From: Mangifera indica
Taxonomy: Eukaryota > Streptophyta > Magnoliopsida > Sapindales > Anacardiaceae
Reading direction: 5' to 3'
DNA length: 64,000 nt
Assembly (NCBI RefSeq): GCF_011075055.1
Contig: NC_058145.1
Location: 11,343,894-11,407,893 of the forward strand
A program made the translations under genes and the position numbers. Shown here one piece after another: positions 41,499-53,172 of the stretch. Position 1 is the stretch's first letter, and every line of letters starts with the position of its first letter. The notes below the pieces were generated by a model. It searched no databases. It was not told the DNA's origin and saw only the letters and a program-made list of their open reading frames with translations.

Positions 41499-41955
41499 TG
41501 CAAAGAAGTATGAGATATGAAAGAGTCTTATCTTGAGTGGAACATAAATGAACGATTAATATAATTACTTTTAATTATAGCCGGATGACTATCTGTTGTT
41601 GCAATTATTATTTTTCTTAACTCTTTCTTCTAAGGTTTTTCTGCCTTTACATCCTTACATGAAGAAAAATAATTGATTTTTGTCCTGTTGTGTGAATAAG
41701 CATACCTCTCTGAAGATCATCTCGGCAAGAGAGTCAGTCACTATACCACGGATGACAATGATAGGCGTACTATGATCATTCTAACCCGTTATCAATCTAC
41801 CTGAGACAGACCTCCACATCCAACTTTCAAATTTCACAATCCAAAATTATTGAAACCACCATGATATGTTGAATGGCCGTTAACCCAAAAGCTTAAATTA
41901 TTATAAAATTGTCCTTAAACTTAAAATGTTCCCTCACATATATGGTGGAATAATG

Positions 41956-42639
41956 GACTTGATACAGATTCAATAACACACAAAAACAAGTTTTATAACC
42001 AACACTTATACTAAATATACCTAATAGAATGGTAGGATCCATTTACAATACCTTTCAGTCAATCTAAAATGAATCTCACATGTATGGTCAAATAATGAAA
42101 AAGACAAGTAGTTTCATGCACATACAAACACAAGTGTGAATCCACACACAAACCAATACTTTCTGTTAAATTTGCCCCCTAGAATGCTAGGATTCAAGTG
42201 CAAGAAGTCAATATCACTCTTATACCATATCAAGTAACCTCTAATATAGGAAATTAAAGCTTAGAAAAAAAATCTAATAATATAGTATTTGAGGAAAAAG
42301 AAGATAAGCCAAAAATATTGGTCAAGTATCAAAGTATCAATTTCAAAGAGCCACTGCCTCTTTAGCAGCTATGACTAAACTTGATGGCATCTAGTGAAGA
42401 ATTTGATGTTCATCAACAATGTTATACATTCCCCGTTTGACAAGCAATTTTAACAATGTCTTTCCATGAAAGTCAGAAAGCAGGATTCTACAACAAATTT
42501 CAAATAATAACCAAAAATTTTTTTCCTAAGAATTTTATTCATTGCAAACAACCATTATCACTCATCTATAGACACATTAATTGGGTTGGGCCTCCCAAAA
42601 CACGAAAAAAGAAACCCAATGTGATAAGACCCGACTGAC
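41956..42639. other. Unique spacer between unit 1 and the hAT relic
   Basis: Sequence after the last stretch shared with unit 2. No gene, no obvious repeat. Confidence 0.4.
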
Positions 42640-45116
42640 ACTATAGAGTGTCGGGCTAGGCCCATGGGCATATCGGGCCGGGTTGAGGGTTTTAGTATTA
42701 GGCCCATGGGCTAACCCGATATTATTTACAAAATAAAATAAAAAATAATTTTTTTCTTCTTACGGCAAAAGCAGACTTCTGCAAAATGACAGAAGCTGAT
42801 TCTGCCACTTGGCGAAAGATGCTTCTAGCAAATGGCAGAAGTTGTTCTACTTTTGCAGTAGAAGCAATGGCTTCTGCCTTTTGTAGCAGAAGTCGTTGGC
42901 TCTGGCCAATAGCAGTTGCTTAATTTTTTTTAAAATTTTTGAATTTATTTATTTTTTCTCTATAAAAACCTATTCAATTTTTCATTTTTACTTTCATTTA
43001 CAATTACAAATTTCTCAATCTCTCAATTTCAATTATTTCATTATATTTTCAATTTTATTTTCTTTCATTAACTCTCTTTTGAAAAATATCTGAATTCACA
43101 ATACTTTATGTTTATAATTTCATTTTTATTTTAATTTTATCGTTACAAAATATTACAAATTGATCCAATGTCAAATGAATTCAATTCATTTGAATATTAT
43201 CATGCTGGTGCTAATGATATTATTGATGATGCACAAAGTGGAATAGGTGGAGCACTAATGGGTGAAAATGGTACAGGTATAGGTTTGCATTATTCGACAG
43301 AGAAAAAAAAAACAAATGTCAATGGTATGAGAGCACTTCGATAGAATAGAGAAAACAATTGACGAAAAATTAATTCGTCTTGCAGTATGTAAACATTGTG
43401 GTTTTTGTTTAACATGTGTAAATATAAGTGAGACGGGACATCTTCGTTGACATGTTACTGATTACTGTAAAAAAAATTTCATGTAAGCTCAAAGGACAAA
43501 AACAAATTGCATTCACCAGATTGTGATCCGTTGGTCCAAGTGACACTTCAGCAAGAGGTCTGAGTGGTTCCAGCATATGGGAGAAATGTTGACTTTTACA
43601 TATGATCAAATAAAGATGCAATGTTACATGGCCAGGTATGTAGTTGTTTCTAATCAACTTTTTAGTTATGTAGAAGATGAAATTTTAGAATAGATTATGC
43701 AAAATAGTATTTAACCAGCATTTGGAAGAATTCCTAAGTCAACTTTTAGGTTAGATATATTGAGAAATTATGAATTAATGAAAATAAAAATTATTGGAGA
43801 ATTAAGTAATTTTAATGGTGTTATTTCAATAACTTATGATTTATGGACTGCTACAAATCAATATATAGAGTATCTTTGTACAACTGCCCATTATATTAAT
43901 TATGATTGACAATTATGCAAAAAAAATATTACAATTAGAAATTTAGAATATCCGCATGATAATCTTACAATTTATCATGCATTAGTAAATATTTTTGAGG
44001 AATATAAAATTAATAATTCTATTTTTTCAATTACTTTTGATAATGCTAAAAATAATGATAAAGTTATTGAATATATATATAATCATTTGTCTCCTCCATT
44101 TAATGAAAAATTATTTCATGTTAGATGTGCATGTCATATTATTAATTTAATTGCTCAAAAAAGCTTGAGCTTAGTTAAAAAACATTTAGAAGTAATTAGA
44201 TATGTCATTACATACATTTTATTTTCCCTGTCACAGGTACAAATATATCATCAATTATGTATATCAATGGGGTTGAGAAGAAAAAAATTAAAAATAGATA
44301 TTAAAACGATATGAAATTCAACATATCTCATGTTGAAAGCATATGAAGTTCCTATAACACAATACTTTAATCCCCAACCAAAAGATTCGATAGATCCTAT
44401 TTTTTTGACAGATCAAAATTAAAAAATAGCTACGACTTTAATAAACTTATTAGAGTTATGGAAGAAAGCCACAAATCATTACTCATGTGTGTATAATCCA
44501 ACAATTTGTTTTATAATATATAATATAGTAACAATAAGTGATATTTTTAAAAAACATAAGTATCATCACTCTCATCGTGCTTTTCAGAATATATGTATGC
44601 AAATGGAACAAAAATTTTAAAAATATTGAAACGAAATTCCTTTACTTTATTCTGCAGCTACTGTTTTAGATCCTAGGGCAAAAACTAATGGATTACAAAA
44701 TTTATTTGGTGTTATTAATGAAAATTTATCAATTAATAGCAATGTTAATTCTGTTGAATATGTTCAAGATTACCTAATATATATAGTATTTAGGTATGTT
44801 CTGCATTGAAGGTAAGTTCTAATAGTTCAGGTAAAAACAAGTTACGCATATGGTCTCTGTTGCACAAAGGTGAACAAATTGCTAGTCAAAGTACATATTA
44901 TAGTCAATTTTATAATTATATCAAAATTAACTATTATCCAAAAATTGTTTAAAGATATAATGTTGAAAAACTAGACGTTTTGGCATGGTGGAAAGACAAG
45001 ACAAAAACTTTTCCTATGCTTACACCCATTGCCCAAGATCTACTAATACCTCCAGTGTCAACTGTAGCATCGGAATCCGCTTTTAGTGCAGGTAGATGCG
45101 TGTTGGATGTATTAAG
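42640..45116 (+). mobile_element. Decayed hAT (RICESLEEPER-type) transposon, 3' end missing
   Basis: A subterminal region (42760-42905) with GCAGAAG/CTTCTGC motifs in both orientations precedes a transposase pseudogene with many stops and frameshifts. Visible pieces: BED finger (CKHCG ... TGHLR-H) at about 43387-43470; ITYDLWTA with the first catalytic Asp near 43830; FDNAKNND near 44035; RCACHIINLIAQKSL near 44120; VLDPRAKT near 44665; and the dimerisation motif LIPPVSTVASESAFSAGR near 45040-45100. The frame stops abruptly at GRCVLDV where unit 2 homology begins (about 45117), so the 3' terminus is absent. The left boundary is approximate. Confidence 0.82.
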
Positions 45117-45629
45117 TTATACAAAAAAATTTTGATTATGTATTAAGTTAATTAGGTTTAATAGTTAATTAAATACTTTATATTTAAGTTATTATATTAA
45201 TTTTCAATAGAAGATTTATGAAAAGTATTAAAACTATTATGATACTATCGTATTTTTAGAAACATATTATTGATGATATATTATATTAAACTCGTATATA
45301 TACATTTCATACTTTTTTCGAATGCAAATTTTAAAAATATTTTTTTATAAACATATTTTTTATTATTCGTGATATTATACTTATATAATTCATATATCGA
45401 ATTTTCCTTGTTCTTGTATTTTCTATCTACGCGCTATACTAAATACAAAATTGAGAAGCAAACGAATACAATTTTTTCTCTCTCTCATTATTTTAGCTGG
45501 GAATACAACGCTGATTGCAACCAAATACAAATTACTCTGTAAAAAATATATATATATTGTTGCAGCTTTTATGGCAAATATGAAAAGACCAGACATTTCT
45601 GGCAAATTTAGGAGCTTGATTATCTGTTG

Positions 45630-47431
45630 TTAAACATAGGCACCCGGGGCAAGTCTTGGGGAAACCATAGCCGAAAGAGGCACAGCTTTTTGCAGTGTGA
45701 GGCCGAAAATTTCTTCCATGTCTAACTCTTTAACTCCCTCTGGTAATTTCCAGTCAAACGAATGAATTAAGCTTCCCAAAACGTACTCAACTTGAACCAT
45801 TCCCATTCTCACTCCAGCACACATTCTTCTTCGAGCTCCAAATGGGATCAACTCGAAGTCGTTTCCTCGAGGATCAATCTTCTTATTCTTTTCACTCAAA
45901 AACCGCTCTGGTGCAAACTCTAATGGGTTCTCCCACACGTCGGGGTCGCGGCCGATTGCCCAAATGTTTACTTGGAGGCGAGTGTTTTTGGGGATGAAGT
46001 AGCCGTTTACAATGCAATCTTCGGATGAGAGGCGAGGCAGATTGAGTGGTGTTGGGGGGTGTTTTCTTAAGGTTTCTTTGCATATGGCTTGTAAGTATGG
46101 GAGCTTCAAGAATGTCAGCTTCTTCGAGCCTCCGGCCTCTTCCGATTACTTTATCCATCTCCTCGTGTGCCTTCTTAAAAATGGTTGGATTCATCAACAT
46201 CTCCGTCAGGGCCCATTCGATGATGCTCGATGATGTATCCGTGCCGGCCACAAATAAGTTCTAGCACAAGTTTGAATAGTCTAGTTGAGTCACGCGCTTA
46301 GTCAGAAATTATAGTAAAATTATAATTATCTAATTTGAATTATAATAAAATAATATTTAGTTACATTGTAATACATATCAAATATCAAATATGTATTCAT
46401 ATATAAAAAAATCAATTTATATTAATGGATCCAAGGGGGCAATTGCCCCTCCTTGTCCCTTCCTCCTCCGGTCCATGAGCTGATTTACAAATCAAATAAA
46501 ACTCTAACTAAAAGAAGTGTTTAAGAGATACCAGGAGGAGTCCGTTGATGTTATCGTTACTAAGTCTTTCGTCGTCTGGCTTGTCTCCGTAAGTCAAAAT
46601 AGTGTCAAGCACATCAGGGTGTTCTTCACGCTCATGACTGGTGGCAATATGTTCCTCAATCATCTTCGTTATCATGGAATCGACTTGTTTGTGTAATTTC
46701 TTCATTTTCTGCTGGGTGCCTCTGTCCAAGAAACCCAAGGCCGGAATGATATCCCCCACCAATAAAACCGCTGCATATTTCATCATCTCCACAACCAGAA
46801 CCTTAAACTCATCCGATTCCGAACTATTTGTTGCAAAAACACGACGGCTGAGAACCACCTGTCCGATCACATTCGCCGTAAGATACGATAACATTGTAGG
46901 CATCAATACGGGCTCGCCTTTCCGGTTAGCCTCAAGCAAATCCTGAAGCATGAGGCCGACCTCGGACACCCGAAAATGTGCCCAATTTTCCATGGCTTTA
47001 CTACCAAAAATATGAGTATTACACACTTTGTGCAGCAATGTCCATCTGGGTCCATATGCAGCGTTAACCATGTCTTGTCCGTCATAGGCCATATGGTGGA
47101 CGCCTGCATCGGTTGGACGGTTTGAGAAATTGAGATCCTGGGTTTTGAGGAAGGCTTTAGCGGCTTCCGGGTTTGAGGCCACCACCATGTCTTGGCTTCC
47201 GAATTTCAGATACATGATTGGGCCGTACTTTTTGGCCATTTTGGCTAAGCCGACATGGGGCTGGCTGCCTATGAGGGGGAGGGCGCCGACGATGGGAAAC
47301 CCCTGTGGTTCTGGAGGGAGCGGTGGTCTTGATTTCCTGAAGAGAGAATGAACGAAAAAGCGTGTTATGAAGAAGAGGAGAACCAAGGCAAGGCCCTCCT
47401 CCAGCAGGAAGGAGTCTTGGAGTAGTGTCAT
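45630..47431 (-). pseudogene. CYP75A-type P450 pseudogene (copy A2)
   Basis: Duplicate of A1 with exons 46532-47431 and 45630-46260. One extra base in exon 2 (about 46107-46113, cttcaagaatg versus cttcgggatg in A1) shifts the frame at codon 351, before the ExxR and heme regions; downstream the old frame is open to its stop. Exon 1 and the remainder also carry changes at sites nearly fixed in P450s: hinge Gly41 to Glu, C-helix R131 to Thr and R134 to His (WTLLH for WRLLR), and heme-loop Gly443 to Arg ([10 protein letters not shown]). Multiple independent hits argue for a true pseudogene and not a sequencing error. Thr is also present at the SRS6 position, so that state predates the duplication. 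Confidence 0.9.
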
Positions 47432-47522
47432 TTCTTCTCAAAGGAGCGGCTTCCACTCGGTTGAGCGACAGAATCAATGTGGATGGTTGGAATATATAAG
47501 GGTTTGAAATTCATTTGAGATG

Positions 47523-47953
47523 TTGAATGAATTGCAAGTATTTCAAGTCTCACCGAACCAAACAAACAAGAGCACTGCTACGTGTGCAAGTCATTGGTAT
47601 ATCCAATTGTGTAAATCTTGATAGACATAGTAATTTATTCAATAGTAACTTGTTCAACAGTAACTGTTATCGTATGATATTTTCTAATATTAATTAACAA
47701 GGCTGAGTTAAATAATTCATGGAGGATGGCAGGGAAGCTCATTTTACGGTATGATGTTCAACCATTGTATTATTCAAATATGCAGAAATTTTAAATTAAG
47801 TCAATCATTTAAGGGTACCATTGTATGGTTCGATTATTATTTAAAATAAGGCAATATCAAACAGATTGTACTATGAGAGAAAGAATCAGAATACAACAAG
47901 AATAATATTACAATTACCGACTTTTCTTACTAATTTTAAATAATATTTTCTTT
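47523..47953. other. 431-bp segment in the A2 promoter absent from A1
   Basis: A1 and A2 share about 90 bp upstream of the ATG (to catttgagatg). In A2 this segment then intervenes before homology resumes at gaaaattatattatataaagcc. No clear terminal repeats; it could be an insertion in A2 or a loss in A1. Confidence 0.7.
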
Positions 47954-48843
47954 GGAAAATTATATTATATAAAGCCTTAATCAATATTTCCTTGAAGGTT
48001 ATTTTCTCTAAACATTGTAACTATCTAAACAAAATATAATTAAAAACTCAATAATCCAATACAACTCCGAACACATTCAAACTCATTTACTCCTAAACAC
48101 ACTTGAAACCAACAGCGAACAATTGTCTAATCCCAGTATCCATCACCTTTTTTTATTCATATTTTGCAGTCAAAGACTGGTTCAAGGAATAAGCTAACCT
48201 CTTCATCGCCGGCAATGTGGGTCAGTTTTCATTTGGTAATCTCATTCAGATTCTTAATTGTTTTAGTCGGTTGGCTTATGCAATTTGTTCCATAGCCTTC
48301 TTGCCTCCCGGGTCTCTTTACCAACTTCAAATCTGACTATAGCTGACCACATGTCGAGCCCCCATAACCACCACAATTCTGATGGCTGCATTATGTAACC
48401 AAACTATGTACTTGGCATGGCCATGATTTAAATACTCAGTTCTCACGATTGAAGCTCTGAAAAAACTCTGATTAATAAAAAATGCTGCATAGGTGTGAGG
48501 AAAAGGAATCAAATTTTCTAATGGCATAATTTGGTGGGGATGATTTTTATACTTTTTCATTCCTTAGGACAGGAATGTAAATACCCATGACGAACATTAA
48601 GCTTGAGAAACAGCACTACATATCTCCAGATATTAATTTATGTCAAATATATTCTCAATTTATATGTTTTCTTCAAGTAGTTAGTTGGTCGATGAATTTC
48701 ATGTTAAATGAAAACTCATATTGGTAGCCCACAAGCTGGAATTTCAAGTGTTTTGAAATATTCAAAGATACTCTAAGATTCACATAGTCTGACAGAATAC
48801 TAAGTGTCTATGGACGTACCTACGAGATTGTCTTAAATTCTTA

Positions 48844-49296
48844 AGATGCGTTTAGTTGAGGGGGATTAAATATTACTTTAATATTTTTTTTTATTATTTA
48901 TATTATTTTATTTGATTTATAAGTAAAAATAAATTCTGGTAATCTTTTATTACCAATGATAATATGACAGGTAATATAAAAGGTAATCTGATTACTACCA
49001 TGTCTTAGGTATTAAAAGATTACCAAGATAATCTTGATTTTATTATAATATATAATTTATTTATTAATTTTTTTAGAGCAAAAATAATTTTATTTTCAAT
49101 TAATATAACAAATAACATAAAAATTCTTTTATAATAATTACCTAATGATATTTAAGTAAAATAATATACTAGTATTCTTTTATTACCTTTAATCAAATAT
49201 AGTAATAATTTATACCCAATAATCTTTAAGGTAATCTATCTTCAAGGTAATTTTTTAGTTTTAGTAATAAAACACTCATAGAACCAAACACTCCTC
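48844..49296. mobile_element. Tourist-like MITE flanked by TTA (unit 2)
   Basis: Orthologue of 33912-34370: agatgcgtttagttgag to aaccaaacactcctc, with TTA on both sides (48841-48843, 49297-49299). Confidence 0.82.
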
Positions 49297-49356
49297 TTAG
49301 TGTTAATGAAAGCTTTCTATTTTTTTGGCTAGCATGGAAGCCTAGGCCATGGAGTT

Positions 49357-49692
49357 ATTCATAGAAACTACTAAGCTACAGTTGTATATACAGAATCAAT
49401 TACATCTCCAAATGTTAAACACTCCTGGATTTTAAGAGCAAATTACATGAGTAGTTTCACAACCTCACTTAGTTGACCTGGTGAGATTGTCCAATAAAAC
49501 AAATCATATGTTGATGCGGAAAATTGCACCATCGAAAGTTATTCCAAATTAATGAGATTTAGGTGCAAAAATATGAAATATTAAAACAGCTGGTAATAAG
49601 TCATTAATTTTTATGTGGTTCAACATAAAACAAATAATGACATATATCTACAATGTCACAATTGATGTAAATAGAATTATAGAAAATAACTA
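49357..49692. mobile_element. 336-bp insertion in unit 2 with 5-bp target repeat
   Basis: Interrupts catggagttttctcc-type sequence that is continuous in unit 1 (34425-34435). gagtt is found on both sides (49352-49356, 49693-49697). Ends attcatag and aataacta are not TG/CA, so it is unclassified; a 5-bp duplication would fit an LTR-class insertion with decayed ends. Confidence 0.6.
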
Positions 49693-49809
49693 GAGTTTTT
49701 CTCCTTTTATATTGCAGAAAACACATACAATAATTATGAATAATGATATAATAATGGTTGTCGAAACGTAAAGAAGAGTAAATATACTTTCGTTAGTTTG
49801 TTGTTGAAT

Positions 49810-51245
49810 ATTAGGAAATGGTCACCCCAATATTTTACATGCATTATCTATAAAGTGTCATCACTTATTAGGGATTGAAGGTGTTCCCTTGATAATTAAG
49901 TGAAGTTAAGGATTTTAGGTCATTAAAGTTTTGAGTCCTAAGGTGTACTCTAAATGATCAAGTACAAATGAAATAAGAGTCTACTTATATAAAAAGATAT
50001 ATTATGAATATGTAGGATCAAGTTCTCCTACTAACTGAGTGACTTATCACTCACTCTTCATTCCTTTTTTGTTTTGGAGGTAACAAGTACGGATGATGAT
50101 TGTGATAGGGTCGGTTAGGGAGATAAGACAACTTGAGGGTAATATTGTCATTTTGATTATATATGTTTTATGTTTATGTTATGAGTTGTTGACAATTGAA
50201 TCATGTTTTCATTACTATACACTAGTTGTTGACAATTAAAGATATCTTTTGATGCTCCTCTTGTTGATAGTTATAATTGAAGATACTCTTGGTAATTTAT
50301 ATGTGAAGTTTTATGTATGTTAAAATAGTTTAAGTTTATCATACTTAATTAGACAAGAGTAGAAGCATTTCTCTTCAAAGGATAATACTTTTGGAAATGA
50401 GTGTTACAAGTTAGTATCAAAGCATGATTTTGGTACCCAAAAAAATGTCCAAATGTGTATTGTTAACTCAAGCAAAATTAAGATAAGTCCCTTATGCTTA
50501 GGGTTGGACTTGAACCGAGCTCGTTCGAGCTCTAGTTTGAGCTCGGTTCAAACGAGACCGAAACAAGCCAGCCCTATAAAAGCTCAGTCGAGCTCGAGCT
50601 ACTCACCAAAATTTTTAATTAAAAATTTTAATACAAAACAACGTCATTTTAACCAATATATATTAAAACGATATCATTTTAATAACAAAATAGTTAAAAA
50701 CTCGAGCTCGAAACAAGTTAAGTTGAGTTCGAGCTTGGCTTCCAAAAGCTTGACGAGCTTGAGCTTGAACTCGAGCTCTGCTATCTATAAACCGAGCCGA
50801 GCTCGCGTTATGCTATGTTGATCACACTCACTAGTCAATTGCTGTAAGTTTAAAGTTATTACCTACTAAGTTATGCTTATGAGATAATATATGTGGGTTT
50901 TATATGATCATTATGAGGAGAACCAAGAGGTCTAATAAAAATCTTTCAACTGCTAACCCATAGGAGGTATAAAACAAGGGGACAACTACCTTGACCTCTT
51001 ATATAGGATTCATTGCCATCAACATAAGAAACATAGTTTGCACTCCAAGTAGAATGAGTGTACCAGTAATGGCACCACTAGTGCATGTTGCACTAGAGAG
51101 GACATTAGGGGAGTGAGAGATTACTCCAGTTGTAGGCCAAACCTAACTACATCGGATATATGATTTTCTAGGCATGCACTAGCCTTTAAAGTTTTTAGGT
51201 ACAAGTTATCCATATACAGTTGAAGAATGGCTCAAGGCAATAGAG
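49810..51245 (+). mobile_element. Gypsy-type relic (unit 2), split by a MITE
   Basis: Orthologue of the unit 1 relic: LTR end gtgttaca (to 50408), primer-binding-like tagtatcaaagc (50412-50423) and the gag scrap TSYPYTVEEWLKAI (51189-51245). The element at 50499-50807 interrupts it. Confidence 0.6.
50499..50807. mobile_element. GAGCTCG-rich MITE inserted in unit 2
   Basis: A 309-bp insertion absent from unit 1 (gtcccttttgctatgctgatc near 35233). The identical 7-mer ttatgct flanks it (50492-50498, 50808-50814), with an eighth base differing (c/g), so a 7-8 bp duplication consistent with hAT. It is packed with gagctcg motifs in both orientations, and its ends (ttgaaccgagctcg and accgagccgagctcgcg) are imperfect inverted repeats. 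The open frame over it is incidental. Confidence 0.82.
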
Positions 51246-53014
51246 ATAACAATTTTGACCCAAATTTAAAGTCACTGACCTTAACAAGGAGGAGATTCCT
51301 TGATAGAAATGGGGGAGGAGATGAGAATGGAGACGAAAAATATTCTTGTAATCAAGGATGAGCCAGGGTCAAGGATACATGTGTACTTGCCCCGCCTATA
51401 TTTCTGTCCCCATTGTTTTATATTATATCTTTACTTAAAATATTATCGTATCTTTATAGTTTTCGATCATTTATATTTTCAAATTTATTTATTTTTTTGT
51501 CATGTATATCAAGGTGGTTAATATATGTTATTTGTGACATTTAAAATAAGTTGGTTTTAATTTTAGTTAATTTTATTATTTAATATATTTATATTGTGTT
51601 TAAAAGGTACAGAGAGAAAATTTTTCATTACGGATAAAAGGATGAGAAATCTTTGTTATCCTTATAATAGAGATAGATCAGGGACGAGGATAGGGATGAA
51701 AAATAGGGCATTTGATCCCACTGTTCCCCATTGCTATCCATACAAGGCAGTGGAGAGTGTGATGTCCTTGTTCCAAATGTTTGACAGAGCTAATGTGAAG
51801 TATGTTAACAACCTTCTTAAGGTAGATGCCCAATTTAGGATATCATCTAAAAAGTCATTCGCTACATTATCTTATTCAATAGAAGCATCAAACTCTTAAT
51901 TTTCCTTATTCATCAAACTCAAGAAGAAATAAGTTAAGACAATTTATTAAGTATCCAAATGAAAAACTTATTAAAGACCTACACCTAAAACTCCTTTTAT
52001 AGTCAAAGAACATCCATTGTGACTGTTCAAATAATAATGAAACATGTGTTGAGCATCTTATGATGCAAACAACGCACTTCCAATTGTCTTCAACAAGTGA
52101 TGCAGAATGATTGATACACCACTCAACATATAAGAGATTATAATAACGTCAACTTACAACATCAAGAAAGATATTGTAAGGTCTCCATATAGCAACAATC
52201 TTTTTTTTTTTTGCAATAAATCTTTTATAGTTCTTGAGGTCCTTTACAAACTCCAAGAACTGGGGAACATATTTTATACGGTAAAAAATGAGTAGTACAA
52301 AAATAACCCTTTAAATATAATTGGATGTAGCAGACAATGAATACTCACTAATCAACTCCTTAACTTAAAGCCTTCAAGATTATCCTAATTCGGATTTCAT
52401 GCAACAACATTTTTGTAATGTTTATCTAGTAAAAGCATTAACTTTCATATAAATGTTATGTCGTCAATATAGAAACAACACTATCCATTTAAATTCAAAA
52501 TCATAGGTCATTGTCGAGAGAAAAAGGAGGACTCGAATAACCTTTGTCCCTCCAATAAAATTTGTATATAAAAGAAGGGGAAATGGGAAAAGAGAATGAG
52601 GAGAAAAAAAAAATAGGGAAAGGAAGAAGAGTATTATCCTTGTACTATGTAAAAAAACCTGTGAAACATTGTGAATATAGACATTATAATCATCAGGTTA
52701 AATACATAAAAACTTTGGCCGCACATCTCTTTCTTTCCCTTGTTTCCATTCATTTCCATGTTTATTTTTCCATATTTGTAACAAATTTATTTGAGTCTAC
52801 TCAAACAATAATTGTTGTTATTGTAACTTATCTTACATAATATTTTTAAATTGTGTATACTAGTTAATGATGAAAATTTGCGTTTACATTCTCCACACAC
52901 GAGAAAGAAAATGTATAAATATAGTATGCATACGGGACTTTCCACCACATGATCACTATGTATGGAAATAAATGACAAACTGAGAAATGAAATCAACATT
53001 AATTTTACCAATAA
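51246..53014. other. Decayed repeat-derived intergenic sequence (unit 2)
   Basis: Collinear with 35661-37429. Nothing coding is conserved. Confidence 0.45.
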
Positions 53015-53172
53015 AATTATGCGTACTTATTTTGAATACACAAATAGATATATATTTAATATGTGTCATCATGTGATTGGATAATTTTGAAATAACAATA
53101 AAATACTATTTAATCACATGATGATATACATAAATATAATTAATTTTTGTACTCAAAATAGGTATATATAAT
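53015..53172. mobile_element. AT-rich hairpin MITE (unit 2)
   Basis: Orthologue of 37430-37590 with the same terminal palindrome around attttgaatacac and gtactcaaaatagg. Confidence 0.55.

Larger units (their letters stand above)
30656..41955. repeat. Segmental duplication, unit 1 (genes A1 and B1)
   Basis: From about 30656 (ttatacaaagaattttg) the sequence is collinear with 45117-59028 through the CYP75A genes, intergenic DNA, a gypsy relic and MITEs, up to about 41955 (atatggtggaataatgg). The two A genes lie 14462 bp apart and the two B genes 15126 bp apart. Most of the 664-bp difference is explained by five unit-specific insertions or deletions listed separately. Confidence 0.9.

Noticed and set aside
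42896..43093. 65-codon open frame in hAT 1
   Set aside because: AT-rich leader of the transposon, Phe/Ile-rich by composition; no domain.
50453..50821. 122-codon open frame rich in Ser
   Set aside because: It spans the GAGCTCG MITE and both insertion junctions; absent from unit 1.
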